Positions 54,944 to 64,000 of a stretch of DNA of 64,000 nucleotides are shown here, piece by piece. The stretch comes from Margaritifera margaritifera (Eukaryota > Mollusca > Bivalvia > Unionida > Margaritiferidae). The notes below the pieces were generated by a model. The model was not told where the DNA came from and made no database searches. It worked only from the letters and a program-made list of their open reading frames with translations. Where the stretch lies: assembly GCA_029931535.1 (NCBI GenBank), contig JAQPZY010001418.1, forward strand, positions 1,206,001-1,270,000, written 5' to 3'. The position numbers were made by a program, and so were the translations under genes. The number at the start of each line of letters is the position of its first letter. Within the stretch, counting starts at the first letter, position 1.

Positions 54944-55070
54944 GGAATGAAATGGTTAATATGAAAGTCATCTTTATTGACACTTTTTTGAAATGGTTAA
55001 TATGAAAGTCATCTTTATTGACACTTTTATGAAATGGTTAATATGAAAGTCATCTTTATTGACACTCTTA
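54944..55070 (+). repeat. 40-bp tandem repeat, 3 copies
   Basis: TGAAATGGTTAATATGAAAG then TCATCTTTATTGACACTTTT, near-perfect. Confidence 0.95.
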
Positions 55071-57523
55071 GGTTTATTAAAATTTAGCAATCTACGGAAA
55101 TAGTCAATTGACTAAACATCTAAAGCTTTTCAGCTTCGTATCCGGCTTAATGTTTTGCTTTAATTCATGTACAATTCTAGTTCGAGTATTGTTAATTAAT
55201 TTAAACGTTTGATCATTGTGATATTTTTGCTTCCTGTATTCATTCTGTTTTCCTCATTTAATTTTTTCTTTAATTCTGTGCGATATTCTTTATTTTCATC
55301 TTTCTATTTTCTCGTGAATTCTTTCTGACAGGATCTACATTTACTTCGAATTTGGTTGAACTCAGATACATTTATCACTTCTTGAAATTTTGAACATGTT
55401 TAAAAACCCTATTCAAAGTTGCACTGTAATATCACTTGCAATCAATGTATGTTCAAATTTAGATTTGCATTGAATTTAATTTTAAACTTCATTGCAAATA
55501 AATGAAAGGTAAACAAAGGAAATATTAAAATAAAAACAAGACTGACAAATAACCAAAGAAAGTTACCTCACAAAACCAAAACGATCCACATAGATTCAAA
55601 TTTGGTAAACGTTGATATGAATTTGAAAAAGCCAAAATCTAAGCGATAATAGAAAGAACCAGAAGGCTCAAATCATGATAAAATGAAAGAAATTCTAAAA
55701 ATTCACAAACGACAAACAAGGTCTATTATTTGATTGGTGATGGTATAACTGTGTTAATTTTTTAAAAATTTGGTCTAAAAGCAAAGATGTTTCATCACAA
55801 AGTCTACAAAGTCTTTAACATCTAGTTGTAAACGATGCTGGAGTTGAAAGAAGTTAGTCAGCTCAGGTAAGGTGTTCTAGAGAAGCAACACGGTCCGCCG
55901 TTAACAATGTACCATCAACTAAATAACAGCAGCAAGATAAAAGCCTGTCTGTATCTTAGAAACCAAAACCCAAAAATGCATTGCAGGTAATAAATTGTAC
56001 AAGTTTTACAGACAAATGTTGAGTGAAATACACAATAGCATTAACTATGTTTACCATGCAACTCTAGAATCTACTGTTATAGTTGCCTACAACATATTTA
56101 ATTTAAAGTTTGAGAAGTAAAAAGATCAAGCATTAAACACGGAGATTGAAAAATATGTACTAGTATTCATTTTTAACTTCACAAGTAACTATTTCATGTA
56201 GTACATGGGCTTATAAGTGACAAAACTGTTAACACCGTATTAAAAGAAGGAAAAACAAAACAGCTTACTTCCAGATACAGTTGAACCTAATACGTGATTG
56301 ATTCACAACCTTTACCGCTAGGAAAATTGTTAGGCAAAGGTACATCATTTATTGTGTTTGCTATACAAAAAACAAAAATGAAAACACACTCCCAACCCTC
56401 CTCCCCCAAACAAAAAAATAAGCACTAATAAACCAGTGGATAGTTACATTTCTGTTTTCAAAAGCAGGCCAAATGCAAATGTTAAAATTGTCACCGAAGT
56501 TGAGGTATTCAGGAAGAATAACATGTCAGGGAAAACGGGTACCGAATACAATTATAACTTCAGCAGGATAGCCTAAAACATCTACAGTCAATAAAATCGT
56601 GTCAGAGAGAATGTGTACCAAACGTTCAATCAGCTACCACTCCGAAGTCCATGCTATTTCTTTAATATAAATAAACAAGTGAAAAACAAGTGCACTTATT
56701 CAGTATTCTACACAGCAAATAGAGAACCGTCTAAATGTCTCCATTGCAAAAGTTAAAGAGAATCAGAAACGATTTGGTTAAAGAGATCGAACATTATAAA
56801 GGTGTTTGAAACACAAACAAACTAGAGGGCAACGTTTTGATTTGCGTAGATACAAAGAAATTGAAAAAATAAATACAAAAAACACCATTGTATTGGAGGA
56901 AGGGAGGCCATTGAAGGAAAAAGAAATTTGGGAATAGTTAAGTGCAAAGTTATAGACTGAACATACGCTCTTTAACTCTTGGCTGCTTAAATATCTTCTA
57001 TACAAATGGAATGTCATGCTACAACCGCACTTTTGAAGAAATAGCTCAACTACTGTTGTGATGGGCTCACTGAGAAAAAGGTACATCTCAACAGTAGAAA
57101 TGGGCAAGCTATCGATGTCGTTACAAATAAGAGGATTTGTTGAAGCGTATTACAATATTTCCAATGAACTGGGAAACAATATATTTACGTACATAAATGA
57201 CCAAAACAAATATAAAACAAGTACTATTTTTAATGAGGGAACTTAGTCAGTAGTGTCCCTTTAATTAGATAGGTGGAAGCATGGAACAAAGCGGTCCAAC
57301 GTTACTTCCGGTTTCTTTCCTGCTTTACAAAGAAAGAAAGAATCGATAGTATCTTCATCTTGTTTCAAAAATGTCTCAATCTTATGGATCCTGGACGTTA
57401 TCGTCGCTCAGAGAGGAGATAAAAATAAAACAAAAACAAATTAAAAACAAAACGAAAAAAGCGGAGCTAAGTTATCTGAGGGAAAGAAAAAAAAAAGTTA
57501 ATCTATCGGTAAGCAAATATTAG
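55071..57523. other. Unassigned AT-rich DNA
   Basis: 2.4 kb with no recognised repeats or genes. The longest frame, minus 56778-57107, is unrecognised. Confidence 0.45.
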
Positions 57524-57643
57524 GCATAATCATTGGCATAATCATTGGCATAATCATTGTCATAATCATTGGCATAATCATTGTCATAATCATTGGCATA
57601 ATCATTGGCATAATCATTGTCATAATCATTGGCATAATCATTG
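57524..57643 (+). repeat. 12-bp minisatellite, ~10 copies
   Basis: CATAATCATTGG alternating with CATAATCATTGT in a partly regular pattern. Confidence 0.96.
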
Positions 57644-57729
57644 TCGAAAATGGTAAATCACATATTCAATTAAGACTGTCAGAGTATTATTATCATCATT
57701 ATGAAAACTGTGTATTTTTATTTAAAGAG

Positions 57730-58342
57730 CTGAAATGGTGGATTCTAATTTATTAGCTAAAGAGACATGTAGGAAACAAGTTGACAATAAGTTAACAAGT
57801 ATTGGACAGAGTGGTGAGGAAAGAGCTGACAAAATCTCAGAACTACAAACAAAGATTGGTGACAACAGAAGAATATTATAGATTCACATACATTGTTTCA
57901 GCAGAGATTCATGCCTTATCCGGTGTTGTGCAGATAATACGGGCGGTAAGAGCAAAACCAGGTGAGATGCTTAACAGTCAACAATATTTACAGCCAATGG
58001 CAGAGGATAAACAGTGGGATAGATGCTTTAAATAATATAAGAAAATCTTGAAGATTATAACACTTTTCAATCTCAGCTGGAACAATTACAGAATAAATTG
58101 AATAATGAAATCCAACAAAAGAAAAAAAACAAAAACCTAATGAATGATTTAAGCACCAAATGTAATTACTTGGACAAACAAGATAATTGATAGCACTAAC
58201 AAATTCTCTGAGGATCAGAAGAAGAAAAATGTAACCTGGATACCCAAAAAGAAACGGGACGTCAAAAACAACATAGATATTATTGAAAGGACGATTAAAG
58301 CTATGAATAACACTTACTATTTATCTTTTAGAGAGCTAAATT

Positions 58343-58382
<40 letters not shown>

Positions 58383-59460
58383 TTACATTCACTGAATCTT
58401 ACAATAAGCTACATGCCGAGATAAAATAAACAAAAACAGACACGAAGCAATATGTTGATAGAGACATAGCTAATAGCATCCTTGAGGTGCAATGTTCTAT
58501 TGAAAAAAAGACACACGAAAAAATAATGAAAAGAAGATTTAACTGATTGGAACAAGAATTTACAACAAAAACAGACGCTTTCAAAACTCAAGTAGATTAA
58601 ATAAAACTATTGTAATAAAGTGGTTCAATTTGTAGAGTTAACACCAAAATTTATAGAGATTTAATCGTCAAAAACAATATAAATGTTAATGAAAGCGCGT
58701 TTAAAGCTATGAAAACCAATTAATATTTATCTATTTCAGATTTAAGTTGCAAAATGAAATAATTAATAATGGTACATTTGCTGAATCTTTCAATAAGCTA
58801 CATGCCGCGATACAACAACCAAAAACAGAGGTATGTTCATAGAGACACAATTAATAGCATCCTTGTGGTGCAAGATTCTATTGAAAAATACAGACATACA
58901 TAAAAAGTATGAAGAAAAGATTTAACTAATTTGGAACAAGAGTTTACAACAGAAACAGATGCTTTCAAAACTGAAATAGATTTTAAAAATATTATTGCAA
59001 TAAAGTGGTTTCATTCCTATGGTTAAAAGCGCCCCCTGCCGCAAAACATAAAGATAAAAAAAAATATACAAAATATTTGAAAAATATAAAGATAATAAAA
59101 AACTGAATTGAACATGGAAAGGAGCATGAAGAATTTGCATTTGATGTTGGAATCAATGAATTATAAAAGGAAATTAATGACAAGAAAAGAGTTTAATGAA
59201 AGCGAAACACAAAATGAAATGACTGGATATATTATATTGACTCACAAATTTCGTATTGTTCTTTGCCAGGGATATCTGGATGGTATCGCTTTAAGTGTAA
59301 AGGTAAGAGATGTAGTTTCGATTTCTAAAGATGTAATGCCATCTCGATTAGAGCGTGGTAAAATTGCACCACAATTTTATGGATGTTGGACGTATGCAAC
59401 TACACCTCAGACATTAGTTAACAGTCATATATTTAACGCTATCACGTTTTCCTGAACACA
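57730..59460 (+). pseudogene. Decayed coiled-coil coding region
   Basis: Charged, Lys/Gln/Asn-rich helical fragments occur in all plus frames with stops between. Examples: a start at 57733 leading to EERADKISELQTKIGDNRRI; SQLEQLQNKLNNEIQQKKK at about 58068; and TFAESFNKLHAAIQQPKTE at about 58773. The region holds a diverged ~390-bp tandem duplication (about 58260-58620 and 58655-59010). The last open piece, 59108-59455, is 115 codons long. The protein is not recognised. It may be an old multi-repeat coiled-coil gene or a transposon ORF. Confidence 0.5.
58345..58379 (+). repeat. Poly(A) tract
   Basis: About 34 A inside the first duplicate of the coiled-coil region, absent from the second. It could be slippage at a short A run. 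Confidence 0.97.
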
Positions 59461-60730
59461 AGCTGCACACAATAGATTTGATAGAGCAATATGCCATCCA
59501 AGAAAAGAAAACAAGAAATAAGGCTTATGCACAATATTTGTCAACATGCGCATTGAACCTGTGAGACTTTGGATTTTTCTATTGTTGTTTACTCATTAAA
59601 GGTTATAAAAAAATATGGATCTAATCTTTACAGTTTAAACAAATGACATACATACTATCTAGCAGAGAAAAATGTTTTAATAACTGGATGCAAACACAAA
59701 GAAGGATATAATAAGCCAGGGTGTAAAAAAGCAAAACAAAACAAAACAAAACAACAACAACAATAACAACAACCACAACAGACCCCCCCCCCCAACAAAT
59801 AAAAATCTGGCAGCAGTATCAATATTTTTAGCCTTTACGAGAATTAATTTTGTATAATAAATTAAATATATCATAATGAATAATTATTGGGGAAGCAAAA
59901 ACTAATTGTCTAGCAATTTCTGGTTCAATTTATTTAGTCGAGATGAAACTGAAAGAGAAAGAATCAGGCATGATAAATAATAGAAAAATTACAAAGAAAA
60001 AAAATGGCAGAGTTCAGTGAAAACAGGGTACAAACCAATGGATTACTTGTGTGAAAGATTGAGAGATCAAAGTTTGGTGATACAGTACTTGAAAAACCTG
60101 GATGATGCTTTTCCCCTATACAGATTTATCTATGTAGACATGATTTGAACGATCCTGATGATAGTAAAGCTAAAGTTGAAAATGTTGAGTACATTTTTTT
60201 TAGCCTATAAATAGCATAGCTTGTACCACTACATATATAGCCACGTAAGGTAAATACGTGACTCCTCATAAGCAGGAAAAGATACAGGAAGGAGTCGAAT
60301 ACCTGAACCAAACACACCATTGTAACACATACACCCAGATGAACATTAAATCTAAACACACACTACAGATTGCAATGCCAATCTAAGCCCAAATATATTG
60401 ATTGTGCCAAGTTGCTACTTTCACTCGTTTGATTTAAAGGTAAAGGAGATGCTACTAATGGAGTACTGAACAAATTTAGGTACAATATTTGTAAATATCT
60501 CATCCTGTGGAAATGATGATAGTTTCAAGTTGAAAAACAAATATGATTCAACAAGGAATTATGAATGATAAATTGAGAAAGTTACGATCAAGGGCTGGTA
60601 ATTCACAGACTTTAGGCACGGAATTTATCTAATTTATATTGTATGGTATAAAGTTTAGAATACGACTTGACTTTTAAATACTAAAAGATCATTGTCCACT
60701 GTATGTTTCCTCATGATTTCAGAGTGAACA
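59461..60730. other. Unassigned AT-rich DNA
   Basis: (CAAAA)n/(CAA)n with a C11 run lies at about 59730-59796. No gene recognised. Confidence 0.5.
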
Positions 60731-60739
60731 TAATAAATG
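60731..60739 (+). repeat. Target-site duplication, left
   Basis: TAATAAATG, identical to 62408-62416 on the other side of the element. Confidence 0.93.
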
Positions 60740-62407
60740 GGTTCTAGGACAAAATGGTAGCGGACAAAATGGTACGGACAAAATGGTATGGACAAAATGT
60801 TACGTGGACATAATGGTATTGGACAAATTGGTATGGATAAAATGGTGCGGACAAAATGGTACGGACAAAATGGTGTGGGACAAAATGGTACTAGGATTAA
60901 ATGGTATGGACATAATGGTATGGACATAATGGTGCGGACAAAATGGTACGAACAAAATGGTATAGGACAGACAAAAAAAATTAAATATTATACATATATT
61001 AAAATATTTACGTAAAAAAAAATTCCACCCCAAGAAAGAAAAAAAAACAACGTATATTTCTTGATCACTATTATATATGCCTGTAATCTGTGGTATATAT
61101 AAACAGTAAACAGTACTGCGCAAAGCTCATGTAAAACTATCCTCAGGGCAGGTTTATACACCTGTTTTAGAGGCAATTAAAAGGTAAGGCGGTCAGAGAT
61201 AAACAGCCACCTTTCAGTGATTTACTTAATTTAAGGTTAAGTACATACATCAAAGAGATGTGTGTTGAAGAACAAACTGATTGCATTGAATGAGAATGTT
61301 GAAGCCATCTTTATTAAAGCGGCACCGTTTCTTTGAGAATGTTGACGCGACCTTTTTTAAAGTTTGTGATCAGCGGCAGCGTTTATTTGAAGTCGGATTT
61401 TTACTCCGTATATAAAATGGAAAAGTGTACAAGTGTGATTCATTTTATCGATCAAAGTATCAAAGTGAACTGTGCGCTAATGACTGGGGTGCCTTAATTT
61501 TTGTACTTTGAATATAAAACAAAAAACAGTTACATATCATTTTAAGAGGACTTTATTATCTTGATTATTTAATTTTTAAACTTGTTAAATTTTGTCATCA
61601 TGTTAGAATATGTTACTTCTCAAAAAGGGACTCGCAACAAAATTGGCGCGAAAACTACAACAGGAGCAGCATAGCACTCAACTTCATCGTCGTCAACTGG
61701 AACTGGGAGCAACAACCGGAAAGAACAAGAAAACATATGTTCGCATCAACGAAGCACTTCACACCATACTGGTCGATTACAATAACCGAGATCCGGTTAC
61801 ATATTTGGGAGATATTGCTAGAGTGCTCAATATAAATGTTATCTGACTGCGACTAGGTAAAAATAGTTTGACCTCATATGATAAATTTTATTTGAGTATG
61901 CCTTGGATGTGTGACATTTGTTAGTTTATTTTTTCTATTTCTAAAATATTTTATAGTGTCAGAGGTATTGTACTTGTCTTTTGTCATGTAGCTTTATAGT
62001 TTGCGCTTTATTTTTCTTGAATTGCTTTTTTATTTTTAAATTTAAAACAATTGCTTGTATAAGTAATTATTATAAATCATCCATGGTCAGTTCACAATAG
62101 CAGCATATTAATGTTATTTAGTAAAAACTTGTCTGTTTTTTTACATTGCGTATTAATAAAATTGTAGTCGTACCATTTTGTCCATACCATTTTGTCCGTA
62201 CCATTTTGTCCGCACCATTATGTCCATACCATTATGTCCATACCATTTAATCCTAGTACCATTTTGTCCCATACCATTTTGTCCGTACCATTTTGTCCGC
62301 ACCATTATGTCCATACCAATTTGTCCAATACCATTATGTCCACGTACCATTTTGTCCATACCATTTTGTCCGTACCATTTTGTCCGCTACCATTTTGTCC
62401 CGCCACC
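60740..62407 (+). mobile_element. Mutator-like (MULE) deletion derivative
   Basis: A 1668-bp element flanked by a perfect 9-bp duplication (TAATAAATG), the hallmark length for Mutator-like transposons. Its termini are inverted repeats of about 230 bp (60740-60967 and about 62166-62407), about 95% alike by eye. They consist of about 18 tandem copies of a 12-bp motif GGACAAAATGGT with ordered variants. The interior has a TATATAAAA at about 61408 and a short residual frame resembling the two ends of a MULE transposase. Long TIRs, 9-bp duplication and residual protein agree. It cannot make a transposase and would need one in trans. Confidence 0.9.
61600..61846 (+). pseudogene. MULE transposase remnant: N-terminal start plus C-terminal end
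   Basis: The ATG at 61600 opens MLEYVTSQKGTR, like the first residues of a FLYWCH zinc-finger domain found at the N-terminus of animal MULE transposases. Within about 40 bases the frame shifts by one. The sequence then reads LARKLQQEQHSTQLHRRQLE through YNNRDPVTYLGDIARVLNI to the TGA 61844-61846. This matches the style of the extreme C-terminus of such transposases (Gln-rich helix, then DY-N-R--YL--IA---). The whole catalytic core is missing, so this is an internal-deletion relic of about 80 codons. Confidence 0.7.
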
Positions 62408-62416
62408 TAATAAATG
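62408..62416 (+). repeat. Target-site duplication, right
   Basis: TAATAAATG, identical to the left duplicate. Confidence 0.93.
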
Positions 62417-62641
62417 CAAAGACCTCTGAGGTGATATATATTTGTAATCAGGGCTATCATTGGAAATCATTTGTCCGCAGTACAATTCGATTACTTTGAA
62501 ATTGCTTTGCTCAGTCGATAAATGACAAAAACAGAAAGAAAATTGCTTTCTTTTATGACTACACATGGACATTGCAGCCAATACAACTTTCACACACTTG
62601 ATACTCCCAGAATGAGTTTAAAGGTTCTACTGTGATGTAAC

Positions 62642-62672
<31 letters not shown>

Positions 62673-64000
62673 GTACTACTCTGTTATTTGTTATGATTAG
62701 ACCAGACAACCTCTTTTTGGACCCAGTTTAGTAATCAATAATTTTCGTCTGGAAGTTTTGTTGGTGAAATTTAGGGTGCAGAGCATTTAACAATCATGAT
62801 TGAATAGACTTTGATTAAACTGTATTAGTAATAAATTTTAGATGAGTAAATGCGCCATGTTGACACACAATTTAAACCAATCAAACTAGCTTTAAGTCAT
62901 AGAATTGTTGTAAAATCAGTATTGGTGATTGGACAAAAGTAAAACTTTTTTATAAAGGACTTGCTTGAAAATGTTAGGTTTGTAGTGGTCTTTTATAGCA
63001 AAGTAAAAACGGCAAAGGAAACTATTTTAATTGAAAATAATCTCATTACAGAGTGCGAACAAAGCGCAATTGTAAATAAGCTAAAACAAAACCGAAGAAA
63101 CAAACTTTTCATGCTTCTTCAATTTCCTGCAAACTGATTAACACTAAGTCATCGTCAAAAATATTTCTCGTACGAATGATAAATCTTTGCTGATATTTGA
63201 AAATTATATTTTCATTCGCACATATTTTAACTGTTTATCTTTATCTGGTATTTTCGATTTGTGGTTTACCAAATACAGCGTTATTCATTAATCTGAAGAA
63301 GTCTTTCTCGAAATTATTGTTAGCTTATTGCTTTATGCTTGCCTTCCGTTCAGTGCAGTATATTTGTTCACAGAAGATAATTGTACATTTCTTTCTCACG
63401 TTTTAACCTACATGTATGTCCAGCTTCAAGTTTCTGCAATATTTCTCTTTGTTTCTCAATTTATATAATAGTTTCATACAGTTGGTCTTGTACCCTTGTA
63501 GTCATGTATCAGCTACTTATGTAACTCATGCAAGTGTAAGATAATCTACAAATTCACTTCCAGAATACAACGAGTATCACTTTCATCTGGTATTTCCATC
63601 AGATTTCCTCTTCTCCTGCCTTGCATCATTTGCCCATCATTTTTACTGGCATGTATTGGCTCATAGCCGAGTCGTAAAGATATTTGGCAATTATTGCTTA
63701 TAATGAATGACTTTGACCCCTCGTACACCTACACACTATCATTATCTTGCCATTTTTGTCCCTGTGGTAGTCAAGATTTGCTTTGTAACATTACTTCGAC
63801 CATTCATTCTTCTTTCAATCACCAAGAACGTTTCATATTCTGATGAAAGTTCAAGTTATTCACCTGATGTCCTTAAAGTTTGCCTCATTTGCTAATCCAG
63901 GTGCAGTATGGTAACATGATCTACTTTATATTATTTTCATGCAGATATTACGAAATTTATAATAAATGTCTTAGAACATTAAGTCTTTTTTCACATGATA
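62417..64000. other. Unassigned AT-rich DNA
   Basis: Poly(A) of about 30 at 62641-62670. No coding or RNA gene recognised; short frames at 63197-63895 are unremarkable. Confidence 0.5.

Noticed and set aside
58345..58379. Poly(A) tail of a processed pseudogene or LINE
   Set aside because: It lies in the middle of a duplicated block that continues beyond it, with no target duplication seen.
60788..62429. Repetitive Met/Lys/Trp/Gly and Cys-Pro frames in 60.7-61.0 and 62.2-62.4 kb
   Set aside because: They read through the 12-bp tandem motifs of the MULE TIRs in both orientations.

Overview
This looks like intergenic or repeat-rich euchromatic DNA from an invertebrate animal, most likely a mollusc and plausibly a bivalve. 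The evidence is AT-rich sequence with very long (AT)n and (AG)n microsatellites, and several tRNA-headed SINEs. Three of the SINEs end in the GTTAAA/GTAAAA plus AACC-like tails familiar from mollusc genomes. There are also dispersed repeats with phrases such as TGACCTACTTTTG and GGTGAGCTAAAAA that are familiar from bivalve genomes. The taxonomic call rests on repeat style and memory, not on a search. I find no intact protein-coding gene, rRNA gene or functional tRNA gene in 64 kb. Nearly all open frames are chance frames or lie in repeats.

Layout. 1-10,522 is a tandem array of a ~3.05 kb unit: two full copies, a near-full first copy and a truncated fourth. An inverted fragment of the unit sits at the left edge and a diverged, scrambled derivative (10,523-11,068) at the right edge. 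11-18.3 kb holds a 447-bp hAT-type MITE, two tRNA-SINEs and microsatellites. 18.7-20.5 kb is a degenerate ~290-310 bp tandem repeat interrupted by a ~595-bp element with ~190-bp inverted arms. 21.4-22.9 kb is a 31/32-bp minisatellite of about 48 copies. 26.8-31.9 kb holds a SINE, four unrelated minisatellites (32, ~54, 59 and 43 bp) and another SINE. 33.2-33.8 kb is a 35-bp minisatellite with (TG)n expansions born inside it.

36.9-41.3 kb is a graveyard of mobile-element coding remains. A frameshifted pseudogene of a widespread uncharacterised invertebrate ORF family (motifs IIVRSxDTD and GCDTxSAF) is followed by two head-to-head CCHC zinc-knuckle remnants. Next comes a GC-richer block bounded by diverged direct repeats, each encoding on the minus strand a peptide resembling the histone H4 N-terminal tail. 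A Gln-rich gag-like frame closes the region. 44.2-47.7 kb carries 25-bp and 53-bp minisatellites. 57.7-59.5 kb is a decayed coiled-coil coding region with an internal duplication.

The best-defined mobile element is at 60,740-62,407: a Mutator-like (MULE) deletion derivative. It has a perfect 9-bp target duplication and ~230-bp terminal inverted repeats built of 12-bp tandem motifs. Inside is a residual reading frame resembling the two extreme ends of a FLYWCH/MULE transposase.

Nothing here forms a working pathway. The interest lies in repeat genesis, nested mobile elements and coding fossils.
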